From the NCBI GenBank assembly GCA_902791025.1, contig CADATZ010000019.1, positions 23,928 to 87,927 on the forward strand: DNA of 64,000 nt, in the 5' to 3' direction. Positions within the stretch are counted from its first letter, which is position 1, and each line of letters opens with the position of its first letter. The notes beneath the pieces were generated by a model. It searched no databases, was not told where the DNA came from, and saw only the letters and a list, made by a program, of their open reading frames with translations. Source of the DNA: an uncultured Chloroflexota bacterium (GTDB lineage: Bacteria > Chloroflexota > Anaerolineae > Anaerolineales > Anaerolineaceae). Positions 35,781 through 43,518 of this stretch are shown piece after piece. Made by a program: the position numbers and the translations under genes.

Positions 35781-36896
35781 ATGCTCTCACGAGTTTATTC
35801 CTGCGCTTTGACCGGGCTGAACGGAACAGTCATTGAAGTTGAGGTAGATTTTTCCGGGAAGGAAGAACCGAAAACCGTTGTTGTCGGTCTTCCGGATACG
35901 GCCGTCCAGGAGAGCCGGGAACGGATCCGCAGCGCCATCAAAAATACCGGGTTGGGATTCCTGCACCGGCGAATCACCGTAAACCTGGCCCCCGCAGATT
36001 TGCGCAAGGAAGGCCCCTGTTTTGATCTTCCCATCGCTATCGGAGAACTTGCCTGCAGGGATGAGACATGGATCCCGGAGCTGGATGGCACCATGATCAT
36101 CGGGGAGCTGTCTCTGGATGGCTCAGTCCGTCATGTTCGCGGCGTTTTGCTCATTGCCGCCAAAGCCAAAGAATTGGGATTCAGACGAATTTGCGTTCCT
36201 GCCTGTGATGCGCAGGAAGCTGCTCTGATTCCGGATATCGAAGTTCTGCCGGTACACTCTCTGCTGGAACTTTATGACCACTTTACCGGGATCAAACTCA
36301 TCGAACCGCAGCAGCCCTGTCAACTGACAGAAACAGAAGTAACCGTAAGGACGGATTTCAGTGAAATCAAAGGACAGGAGCATGTCAAACGCGCGTTGGA
36401 AATCGCCGCTGCGGGTTCACATAATGTTTTAATGAGCGGCTCACCCGGTACCGGGAAGACTCTGCTGGCCCGGGCATTACCCTCCATCCTGCCGCGCATG
36501 ACCCTGGAGGAAAGCCTGGATGTCACCCGCATCTACTCCATTGAAGATATGCTGCCGGAGGACACCCCGCTGATCCAGACCCGACCCTTCCGCGCACCGC
36601 ACCACACCGTCAGCTATGCAGGTCTGGTCGGGGGAGGCAATATTCCCCGTCCCGGCGAAATCTCCCTGGCACACCGCGGTGTTTTGTTTCTGGATGAATT
36701 CCCGGAGTTCGATCCCCGTGTTCTGGAAGTCCTGCGCCAACCGCTGGAAGACAAGGTCGTCACCATCTCCCGCGCCACCGGCGCCTACAGCTTCCCTGCC
36801 AATTTTATAGATAATAAGTACCGCTCCGTGTTCAAATCAACACTTATCCACCTGCATTTTGATTTGAACACGCAACAGTCCCCTCTAGCTGTATAA
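35781..36896 (+). pseudogene. comM: comM/yifB, truncated by an inserted element
   Basis: ComM-family AAA+ proteins (Mg-chelatase-like helicase) help branch migration in natural transformation. Residues 1-340 match: [31 protein letters not shown], the Walker [38 protein letters not shown] and LFLDEFPEF. After FPANF (about 36,808) homology stops: the expected continuation (LVAAMNPCPCG plus about 150 residues) is replaced by 29 unrelated residues up to TAA at 36894. The break coincides with a drop in G+C. The 3' part is not in the window. The coding frame is otherwise intact, so the truncation is recent or tolerated. Confidence 0.9.
36828..36871. repeat. 12-bp inverted repeat at the island's left end
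   Basis: GTGTTCAAATCA (36828-36839) and TGATTTGAACAC (36860-36871) are perfect complements 20 bases apart. A third half copy, ATTTGAACAC, lies at 37065-37074. The position within 65 bases of the junction suggests recombinase or transposase binding sites. The gap from 36897 to 37274 has no gene. Confidence 0.55.
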
Positions 36897-37022
36897 ATAG
36901 CCGAATTTGATATACCCCATATAATTCTTCTGACTATACAATAACGCTGCTTCTTTGCGAAATAATCTTGTTTAGAACGATATTTTTAGACAGTTTTCTT
37001 TTAGTAATTTCTGTTTATTTCT

Positions 37023-37049
37023 GTACACAATTATTGAAAAATTATTTTG
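37023..37049. repeat. Direct repeat copy 1 (GTACACAATTATTGAAAAATT)
   Basis: GTACACAATTATTGAAAAA TTATTTTG-like sequence, matching 37676-37702 with a few A/G changes. TATAGT follows shortly (37055-37060). Each copy contains an imperfect inverted repeat (ACAATT...AATTGT type). Confidence 0.5.
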
Positions 37050-37274
37050 ATTTTTATAGTCTCCATTTGAACACAAACTACCATTATCACTAATAAAAAA
37101 AATACTGGTTTTCTACCTCACATGGTTTAGTTTTTGTAATCGCTCTCAGTCACATAAATTGCCTTATTTATTTTTATGCTAAAATAAAAACAGAGTGCTT
37201 ATCCGCTGATTAGGTAAGGTTTCCTTTCAAACATGAAAACCAATTCATTCTAAAAAGAAAGGAGACCATAGTCA

Positions 37275-37487
37275 ATGGATTCTGATTTACCAATCAAATC
37301 TGTTGATCCAGCTCAGTCTAATGAAATTGCTAAAGCTGGAACGCCTAAGAATGATTTGGCAAAAGAAGTTGACCGAAAATTCAGGGAAGACCTAAAAGAG
37401 GTTGTGAACAGAACAAACGGATTCGAAAGCTTTTGGTACAAACTCGCGGGCTGTATGTCAAAACTTACCAAAAAGTTATTAGGGTAA
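37275..37487 (+). CDS. Small hypothetical protein
   Basis: A 70-residue frame with AAAGGAG 10 bases upstream of its ATG and a good terminator after the stop, so it is a credible single gene. Sequence is hydrophilic, rich in Asp, Lys and Asn in the N-terminal half (NDLAKEVDRKFREDLKEVV), with one Cys near the C-terminus (LAGCMSKLTKKLLG). No family recognised. It is the first gene of the island. Confidence 0.6.
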   Translation: MDSDLPIKSVDPAQSNEIAKAGTPKNDLAKEVDRKFREDLKEVVNRTNGFESFWYKLAGCMSKLTKKLLG

Positions 37488-37495
37488 GTACTTGA

Positions 37496-37530
37496 GTGCC
37501 CCAAAAATAGTATGGGGCACGTCTTTATTT
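37496..37530 (+). terminator. Intrinsic terminator after the first island gene
   Basis: GTGCCCC (37496-37502), a short A-rich loop, GGGGCAC (37514-37520) and a following TCTTTATTTT tract. Confidence 0.8.
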
Positions 37531-37675
37531 TCCACACACATTATTTATTAATATCTATCATTGTAATAACTTTTATAAGAACGCCAGATATTAGATTGTT
37601 ATGAAACCTCTGTACAAAACAATGTAAAGATGATCTTCCCTGCCCCAATTTTTTTGTTAATTTACAGATAATTTC

Positions 37676-37702
37676 GTACACAATTGTTGAAAAATTGTTT
37701 AT
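37676..37702. repeat. Direct repeat copy 2, upstream of the helicase promoter
   Basis: GTACACAATTGTTGAAAAA then TTGTTTAT, the counterpart of 37023-37049. It ends 19 bases before the TATAAT of the helicase gene, in the place of an operator or an unusual -35 region. Confidence 0.5.
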
Positions 37703-37732
37703 ACGATCTTCCTCATGATTTATAATTAGTCC

Positions 37733-39352
37733 ATGGAAAAAGGACAATTTGACACTCTTACCCTTGGACAGAAAGCTGCATATAACGCAGTAACCCGCGG
37801 ATTCAATACCTTTATCACTGGTGGTGGTGGTGTTGGTAAATCATATTTGATACGACTTCTTATCAAAGAACTTGAAAACCAAGGTAAACAGGTCATTGTC
37901 TGCGCTCCAACAGGCGTTGCAGCCGAATTGATCGGCGGAGCCACCATCCACCGCGTCTTCTCATTGGGAACGGGACCTCAGATAACAAAAAAGGGTAGTA
38001 TAAAGACCAGTGCTACAGCTCCGGTGAAGCAGGCAGATGTAATTATCATCGATGAGGTTTCAATGGTTCGTGCTGACCTTTTCGACTGTGTACTCGCGTC
38101 AATCAGGTCTGCTGAAAGAAAATCCAATAAGCATAAACAGATCATTGTCACAGGAGATTTCTACCAGTTGCCGCCTGTTACACCGGACGTGGATCGCCAG
38201 CAGCTAAAGGAGTATATAGGGCGGGATCTTCCCGTGTACTGGGCGTTTTTAGGTAAATCCTGGAATTCCTGTAGCTTTAAGACCATCATACTAGACGAAA
38301 TCGTCCGCCAGCATGACAGGATCATGATGGAGAACCTGAACAAATGCCGGGTTGGAGACAGCAGCTGCATACCTTATTTCAATGAGAACACTTCTCCGAC
38401 GAGAACAACATGGGATTTTAATCTGTACACACATAGAAGCGATGTTGATAGGGAAAATAACTGGCAGATCAATAAACTGAGCACCAAACCATACAAAATA
38501 GCTCGCATCTACAAAGGCATTCCCTTGAACCCGTCAGAACTGGACGTCGACGATAACGGACGGGACGGAACATTCATCTTGAAGGAAGGCACACGTGTGA
38601 TGCTGACCAGAAACGACACGGAGAAGGACCCCCTTGGACGAAGAAAAACTCCGAGGTATGTCAATGGCTCTATGGGAGTAGTAAAAGGCATCTGTCTTGA
38701 TCCCGCAGACCCGAGAAAAGATTACATTCTGGTCCAGATTGAAAAAACTCGTGACATACTAGAAATCTACAGAGCATCACGCCTTATTTACGGGTATGAC
38801 GAGAAAAACGGAAAACTAAAGAAGACTGTTGTCGGACGTTTCTATGAAATTCCCATAATTCCGGCTTATGCACTGACGATTCATAAATCTCAAGGTGCCA
38901 CCTACGATTTTGTGAATATCGATCCTACCAGGTGCTTCGCGGCTGGACAGCTTTATGTGGCTCTCTCAAGGGCAAAAACGATTGTGGGAATCCACCTCAC
39001 AAGAAATATCTGTTCTTCCGATCTGATCACTGACCCGACAGTACGGGATTTCTACGCAAATCTGAGGAACGATACTGAAGAATTCGCAAAGAACAAAGTA
39101 GGACGCCCAAAGATAAACAAACCGGAGAAGGAAAAAGTACGAGTGGGGAACCCGGGCAGATTCGGATCTCCGAGCGTTGCTGTCCGCATTCCGGAAGAAC
39201 TCGCCGGGCCGCTCATGGATATCATCAACAAGGCTTTTCCGACGAAGCAGGAAATTGAGTCTGGTACTAAGCCCGACAGAAAGGCTTATGAGCAACTGCT
39301 GAAGAGACTGACGAAAAAGAAGGCTGAAGAAGAAAATGCAACTGATGCATAA
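37733..39352 (+). CDS. Pif1/RecD-like SF1B DNA helicase
   Basis: A 539-residue superfamily 1 helicase. Motifs in order: GGGGVGKSYLIR (I, residues about 31-42), APTGVAAELIGGATIHRVF (Ia, typical of Pif1), IIIDEVSMV (II), VTGDFYQLPPV (III), LDEIVRQHD (IV-type), then near residue 385 YALTIHKSQGATYD (V) and YVALSRAKT (VI). The C-terminal 100 residues are basic and specific to this protein. Pif1-like helicases are common on plasmids, phages and ICEs, where they help replication or transfer. TATAAT (37721-37726) lies 6 bases before the ATG and no ribosome site is seen, so the message may be leaderless. Confidence 0.9.
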   Translation: MEKGQFDTLTLGQKAAYNAVTRGFNTFITGGGGVGKSYLIRLLIKELENQGKQVIVCAPTGVAAELIGGATIHRVFSLGTGPQITKKGSIKTSATAPVKQADVIIIDEVSMVRADLFDCVLASIRSAERKSNKHKQIIVTGDFYQLPPVTPDVDRQQLKEYIGRDLPVYWAFLGKSWNSCSFKTIILDEIVRQHDRIMMENLNKCRVGDSSCIPYFNENTSPTRTTWDFNLYTHRSDVDRENNWQINKLSTKPYKIARIYKGIPLNPSELDVDDNGRDGTFILKEGTRVMLTRNDTEKDPLGRRKTPRYVNGSMGVVKGICLDPADPRKDYILVQIEKTRDILEIYRASRLIYGYDEKNGKLKKTVVGRFYEIPIIPAYALTIHKSQGATYDFVNIDPTRCFAAGQLYVALSRAKTIVGIHLTRNICSSDLITDPTVRDFYANLRNDTEEFAKNKVGRPKINKPEKEKVRVGNPGRFGSPSVAVRIPEELAGPLMDIINKAFPTKQEIESGTKPDRKAYEQLLKRLTKKKAEEENATDA

Positions 39353-39401
39353 GCACATAAGAAAAGCAGTAACCTCTGCTATCTTATGAATTTTTTGCTA
39401 C

Positions 39402-40085
39402 TTATCCAGCTTCCCCGATCACTTCACGAAACATTCTATCGAGGATATCATCCGTTACTGTGAAGTTCTGATAATCTTCCATGGCATCCTGTTGTTTTTT
39501 GAAGTGTTTGCCTACCTGCCAACAAAAAGATTCTATGTAATTTCCCGAGAAATCATTATAAGTCAGAGGATGATCAACGATTGGAATGCCTCGATCATAT
39601 TCAACGATAAACTTTTTGGAGTTGATCAAAACCGGATTCCCATAGCAGCTGACATCCCTGATTTTGCCATCATCATATAACATACAGACGCCGTTTGCCT
39701 TGAAACTGAATATGCGGAAATAATATTTATGAAAACGAATCCATCGGAAAGAGCAATGCAAATCATCGACACGGTATTGCTCCTGCCACCCGTAAGCATT
39801 TGTTGCAAAGAAAGTGACATCGTTCAATACAAACTGTTTTTCCTGTAAAATTTCTGCGTTTTGATCATTCTGAACGATATTTAGCCAAGGAAAATTGGTG
39901 TAATAATCGGTGACACACTCCCCTGCTTTTGATCGTATGAAACGATCAATTCGATCCAAATCACCTGTTTTTTGACAGAGCGGAATCCAATTTCGTTCAA
40001 AATAGTCGATGTCGTCTGTGAAAAACCTTGCAACTCTATCGCTGACAGAGCTGCTGGACATATCAAAAAGAGTAATCATATACAT
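39402..40085 (-). CDS. Hypothetical protein
   Basis: A 227-residue soluble protein rich in aromatics (Phe, Tyr, Trp) and acids, with no transmembrane segment and no motif I recognise. Segments such as FRWIRFHKYYFRIFSFKANGV and HPLTYNDFSGNYIES suggest a compact beta domain in the middle. Convergent to the helicase, separated by 49 bases. Start near 40085 lacks a clear ribosome site; ATG at 40079 is an alternative. Orphan island cargo. Confidence 0.6.
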   Translation of the reverse strand: MYMITLFDMSSSSVSDRVARFFTDDIDYFERNWIPLCQKTGDLDRIDRFIRSKAGECVTDYYTNFPWLNIVQNDQNAEILQEKQFVLNDVTFFATNAYGWQEQYRVDDLHCSFRWIRFHKYYFRIFSFKANGVCMLYDDGKIRDVSCYGNPVLINSKKFIVEYDRGIPIVDHPLTYNDFSGNYIESFCWQVGKHFKKQQDAMEDYQNFTVTDDILDRMFREVIGEAG

Positions 40086-40125
40086 AATGGAAAAATTTGA
40101 TCCTCTCAGAAATTTTAGATTTATT

Positions 40126-40318
40126 TCAGGATTTAGATTTTATGTTTTCGATAGCACTCTTGTTTTTTTCGACAGACTCTTCCAGTGAAATACCCGTTTC
40201 GTTGGTTATTGCATGTGGAACCTCATCGATCGCAACGGAGCGCCATTTCCCAACAACATGGAACCATCTTGTCTGAATTTCATATCCTCTGTAATATAAA
40301 TTTTTTCTTTTTCAATCA
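40126..40318 (-). pseudogene. Small gene fragment with disrupted frame
   Basis: A coding-like frame (YRGYEIQTRWFHVVGKW, then RSVAIDEVPHAITNETG, ending at TGA 40126) has no start codon of its own. It follows in frame after the TGA of the 40312-40515 gene. An ATG overlapping that stop (MIEKEKIY...) runs into it only after a two-base shift. It looks like a short downstream gene damaged by a small indel in the A/T-rich 5' end. Unknown family. Confidence 0.35.
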
Positions 40319-40515
40319 TTTTTTTTCCGGTTCTCATTCTCTCCGTCGATAATTGACTTAATTTCCGTGATTGCCTCCGGCATTTCTTTTTCCGGAATGT
40401 CTACAAAGGTTATCATTTTACCCTTGTAATACATGTGTGATACATTCTGGGAATGATCCAGAATATAGCGCATCCGTCTTCTTTTACGATAAATCAATCT
40501 TCTATTTCTGCTCAT
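40312..40515 (-). CDS. Small basic hypothetical protein
   Basis: A 67-residue protein beginning with a very basic stretch (MSRNRRLIYRKRRRMRYIL), then a short segment YYKGKMITFVDIPEKEMPEA. No recognised family. The ribosome site is weak (CAAAGAA). It is followed without a gap by the broken frame at 40126-40318, suggesting a two-gene unit. On the same strand as the larger hypotheticals upstream. Confidence 0.5.
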   Translation of the reverse strand: MSRNRRLIYRKRRRMRYILDHSQNVSHMYYKGKMITFVDIPEKEMPEAITEIKSIIDGENENRKKND

Positions 40516-40526
40516 TTCTTTGAATT

Positions 40527-40664
40527 TTATTCGACAGGAATAATTCTGTGTATAGTTCCTATATCACGTGGGTTTATGACCATCGTCACCCGGTCATACC
40601 TGTTCCCGAAAGAAAAAATTCTTCCCGGTATCAAAAGATCATAGCCAGACAGGATTTTCTTCAT
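40527..40664 (-). CDS. Very small hypothetical protein
   Basis: A 45-residue frame (MKKILSGYDLLIPGRIFSF...) ending in TAA at 40527, 12 bases before the next gene. It is preceded by GAAGATAG, only a partial ribosome site. The composition looks like a small beta protein, as in the SH3-like partner genes of orphan operons. Could be spurious. Confidence 0.4.
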   Translation of the reverse strand: MKKILSGYDLLIPGRIFSFGNRYDRVTMVINPRDIGTIHRIIPVE

Positions 40665-40732
40665 ATCTATCTTCTCGTAATAAATCCGACGTTTTCATCG
40701 GTATTTTGGTCTGTCGGTGATTCAGATAAGAA

Positions 40733-40771
40733 AAATCCTGCCGTTTGAAAGCTATTTTCCCCGTGCAGGAT
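40733..40771 (-). terminator. Intrinsic terminator after the 40777 gene
   Basis: On the minus strand ATCCTGC and GCAGGAT enclose a roughly 24-base loop region and are followed by TTTTCTT. It lies just after the stop of the 83-residue gene. Confidence 0.6.
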
Positions 40772-40776
40772 ATTCC

Positions 40777-41028
40777 TTATTTTGTTTTTTCGCTTTTTCT
40801 GATACCCCACGCGGCAGCAGCCCGCTCGGATATTATCTTTCGCACGATGCGCAGCAGAGAAAGCCTCACTTTTTCAGCTTTTGCCGGGTCAAGTATGGCA
40901 GAACCGGTGTAGTCCGGGGCTAGAATGCCGTCGGCTGTTAGTTCGGCAAGAACATAATCTTCATACGCAGTTATACCTGCCGCATACCCGCGCATCCAGT
41001 CAAACGATGGGTAAGACTGTTCTTTCAT
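40777..41028 (-). CDS. Small hypothetical protein, coupled to the 41025 gene
   Basis: An 83-residue, mainly helical protein (RGYAAGITAYEDYVLAELTADG, then EKVRLSLLRIVRKIISERAAAAWG). Its ATG overlaps the stop of the upstream gene by four bases, so the two are translated together. A terminator follows. No family recognised. Confidence 0.65.
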   Translation of the reverse strand: MKEQSYPSFDWMRGYAAGITAYEDYVLAELTADGILAPDYTGSAILDPAKAEKVRLSLLRIVRKIISERAAAAWGIRKSEKTK

Positions 41029-41654
41029 GACTCAGAAGCTGAAGGATAACCATTTAGATGGGATAACTCTTTTTCAAGAGCATCTACTCTCTCCATGAGC
41101 CCGTCTATGAGCATTCTGGTACGGCAATCATCATAAACGGGTCCGCAATAAGAAAATCCGATCTGCCCATTATTTTCTGCGAAACAGAGAATTTTCACGC
41201 TTGTCCGCGGCTCAAGTTCCTCCGGGAATTCTGATATTATGCCGGTATAGTGTGTTGCAGGCATCCCGCCGACACGCTGAACAGCCAGACAGAGCCTGAC
41301 GGGCTTCTTTGATTTGTGCCCGTGGATAAAATTAATGATGTACTCGGGTGATAAGCCTAAATTGTAGTTGACAGTGCATATTTTCTCTGTGGCAGTCGCT
41401 TTTGATTCACAGACAAGCTGCTGCGGGTTTTCGTCTGATTTGATCTTCAGTTCATCAAGATACCAGCCGTGTACATCACATCTCAGCTTCAGTTCTTCGA
41501 TTTCATCTTCAAACTCATCTCGGGTGATATATTCGCTTTCATCATATTCCCAATCATCGTCATCCGGATCTGTATCATTGACCGGGACTTCAGCGGTTTC
41601 GAATTCGGGTTGGTCATTCGCCAAGTCATCAATAATGTTATCTTTTTTCTGCAT
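41025..41654 (-). CDS. Hypothetical protein with acidic N-terminus
   Basis: A 209-residue protein with GGAGGAG upstream of the ATG. The first 60 residues are strongly acidic (DPDDDDWEYDESEYITRDEFE) and lead to a possible short coiled coil. The central part has regular beta-like alternation (KKPVRLCLAVQRVGG, RTSVKILCFAENNG). The C-terminus is helical (MLIDGLMERVDALEKELSHL). Not recognised. First gene of a two-gene unit with 40777-41028. Confidence 0.65.
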   Translation of the reverse strand: MQKKDNIIDDLANDQPEFETAEVPVNDTDPDDDDWEYDESEYITRDEFEDEIEELKLRCDVHGWYLDELKIKSDENPQQLVCESKATATEKICTVNYNLGLSPEYIINFIHGHKSKKPVRLCLAVQRVGGMPATHYTGIISEFPEELEPRTSVKILCFAENNGQIGFSYCGPVYDDCRTRMLIDGLMERVDALEKELSHLNGYPSASES

Positions 41655-41751
41655 AGTGCACTCCTCCTGTGTTGTTTTTTTACAGAAGAAAGTTTAAACA
41701 AACAGGTTGTTTTATGCTACCTGATATAAGCCGAGTAATAGATATTGATGT

Positions 41752-42135
41752 CTAATTTTTGAGGGAGTTGGCAAAAGAAATTGCTGCGTTACCGACGACG
41801 CACAGCTGCTGAATGGTCAGGTCACAGTTCTCCAGTTCATAGATGATCTGCCGATAAATTCTGCTTCGTTCTGTGTCTGGATCTTTAAGAACGACAAAGG
41901 AGTTATCTTCTCCCGTCAGAAGTGTCCATTTTGGCAGTCCGAGACATTCCTCTATTTTTTCGATAGTTTCCAATCTGGGACTGCTTTTTCCGAGTTCAAT
42001 ACGGCTGATTTGATCTTTTGTAATACCGGTTTGAATTGAAAGCTCAAGCTGAGATATGCGGGCTTTTTGTCTTGCTGCCGCAATTCTTCTTCCCAGTGGA
42101 AGTCCGATGATGTTGGTTTCGGTAATACCGGACAT
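41752..42135 (-). CDS. Xre-family HTH transcriptional regulator
   Basis: A 127-residue regulator with start at ATG 42135, set by AGGAGCT (a GTG three bases upstream is too close). The N-terminal Xre/cro helix-turn-helix is clear: LGRRIAAARQKARISQLELSIQTG, then ITKDQISRIELGKSSPRLETIEKI. The C-terminal 60 residues are a helical dimer or effector part. Such Xre proteins commonly repress island or phage genes, here probably the neighbouring promoters including its own. It is the only obvious classical regulator in the island part seen. Confidence 0.9.
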   Translation of the reverse strand: MSGITETNIIGLPLGRRIAAARQKARISQLELSIQTGITKDQISRIELGKSSPRLETIEKIEECLGLPKWTLLTGEDNSFVVLKDPDTERSRIYRQIIYELENCDLTIQQLCVVGNAAISFANSLKN

Positions 42136-42182
42136 CACAGCTCCTTTCTGTCATGCCCTCATTATACCGAAGCGGGTTTCTT

Positions 42183-42479
42183 TCAAACCTGATTTGAATT
42201 AAACAATCCTACGTCTATGTAATTGACAAGATTGTAGTACAATTTTTTTGAGAGGTCGTTATCCACATCATAATACGCAGAAATTTCAGAACCTTTCCAT
42301 TTTTTGAAACGAAAATCCGATGAGAGTTTTTTTATCGATAAAAGAAAATCTTTTGTTGCGGCACTGTTAAAAAACCCATCTTAAAAACATTTTTTTACCG
42401 ACTCAGCTGCAGTTTTCTGGTATTCCATTCCCATTGATTTCATTGCTACACATTCCTGATTTCTTTCTTCAAAAAACAT
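42183..42479 (-). pseudogene. Small gene interrupted by an in-frame TAA
   Basis: From ATG 42479 a frame (MFFEERNQECVAMKSMGMEY...) stops at TAA 42381-42383 after 32 codons. The same frame then stays open for 65 more codons (FNSAATKDFLLSIKKLSSDF, ...KKLYYNLVNYIDVGLFN) to TGA at 42183. The two halves together read like one 97-residue protein with a nonsense mutation. Family unknown. Lies directly upstream of the Xre gene on the same strand. Confidence 0.35.
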
Positions 42480-42532
42480 ATTACGTCGCTGGTCTCATAA
42501 TAAGTAGTCTTGACATATATTTTGTTGAGGAA

Positions 42533-42730
42533 TTAAGATTGTACTACGATGATAACGAGGAAGAAGACGAAGAAGAACTTGGAGATCGCCTCTCCGTATC
42601 TGATGCAGCTGATATGTGGCGATCCCGTGGGGCAGACAAACGAAATATTGCCTTCTTCAGCGTAATAATCTCCTGAAAGACTGGCTCCTCGCTTAACATC
42701 AAGAATTTCACCAAGTATAGTTTTACGCAT
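42533..42730 (-). pseudogene. 5' fragment of a restriction specificity (HsdS-like) gene
   Basis: The first 40 residues, MRKTILGEILDVKRGASLSG then DYYAEEGNISFV, match the start of type I restriction S subunits, in which a target-recognition domain begins with LGDxxxxxRGxS. After about residue 40 the homology ends in a low-complexity tail. A GAGG ribosome site precedes the ATG. The fragment differs from the intact hsdS at 47785-49104, so it is the remnant of another restriction system or a recombination cassette. Confidence 0.6.
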
Positions 42731-42786
42731 ATTTTAGTCCTCGGATTTTTTCCAAGATGTTTCCTTCAAGTTTTTGTCCTTCTTGA

Positions 42787-43179
42787 AACTTTACTAATAA
42801 CGATTTTTCATATTCGCTTATTTACCTGTCTTCTTACGATATCCTTTATAAAAAAGTAAACGATAGGATTATAACTCTTGTGGATTCATATTATTCAGGA
42901 AACACACTTATTGCAACGTTTTTGTTTGAAAATCTCAATGATAAAGAAATTTCCATCACTTTTACAGATTTCGAGGCAAAAAATAGTGAATTTGAAAAAC
43001 TTGAGTTTGATTATAATTGTCCGGGAGTTCCTATGATAGAAACTATTTTTGCTGGTGATAAATTGAAAGCTCCTGTTTGCTTTGCAAATGCGGAAAAAAC
43101 TCCAATAACAATATATTACAGAAAAGATTTATCATATGGAGTGACGGACAATAAGCCAATCACATTCACTGTTGAATGA
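42787..43179 (+). pseudogene. 5'-truncated hypothetical gene
   Basis: The frame is open from a TGA at about 42785 to TGA at 43177, with coherent protein sequence before the first possible start (GTG 42880): SSYDILYKKVNDRIITLVDS. The rest has a beta-sandwich-like pattern (NTLIATFLFENLNDKEISIT, KLKAPVCFANAEKTPITIYY). No ATG is available, so the gene has probably lost its 5' end next to the hsdS fragment. It could instead be a real gene starting at GTG 42880 (99 residues). Confidence 0.4.
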
Positions 43180-43303
43180 AATAGGAAAATATGTGTTCTC
43201 CCGGGACCTTTGAAGGGAAAAACTGTCAAATCAATCAAGATGTATTTCTGATTAGAAATTTTCTTCCTGCCTTTCTGCTTGTAAAAATACTCCTGAAAAC
43301 TTT

Positions 43304-43462
43304 TTAGATGAAATGATTTGTTTCCCGCTTCAGTCGTTCGTTTTCTTTTGCCAAGATATTTATCCTCTGCAGCAGATCGTTGATCTTTTTACTCAATAAA
43401 TAATTATTAGATATTACGTTTCCATCTGGTAGTTGTTGTGACAATATGATGATTTTTGACAC
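43304..43462 (-). CDS. Possible small helical protein
   Basis: A 52-codon frame from GTG 43462 to TAA 43304. The C-terminal part (SKKINDLLQRINILAKENER) is a plausible leucine-zipper-like coiled coil. No ribosome site. The gap 43180-43518 contains nothing else I can identify. Confidence 0.3.
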   Translation of the reverse strand: MSKIIILSQQLPDGNVISNNYLLSKKINDLLQRINILAKENERLKRETNHFI

Positions 43463-43518
43463 TTTGAATATTTATCTTTTTCTCTTACAATTATAAATAT
43501 TTCTTTAGGGGTGTTGCT

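Noticed and set aside
36816..36825. ACCGC near the junction as the target duplication known from AbaR insertions in comM
   Set aside because: The base string is short and can occur by chance; the other end of the element is not visible, so no duplication can be claimed.
40548..40748. A 66-codon plus-strand frame in the 40.5-40.8 kb gap
   Set aside because: No ribosome site, and it lies opposite a more plausible minus-strand small gene and terminator.
42434..42676. An 80-codon plus-strand frame with an acidic run
   Set aside because: The acidic stretch is the reverse strand of the hsdS-fragment tail; no ribosome site.
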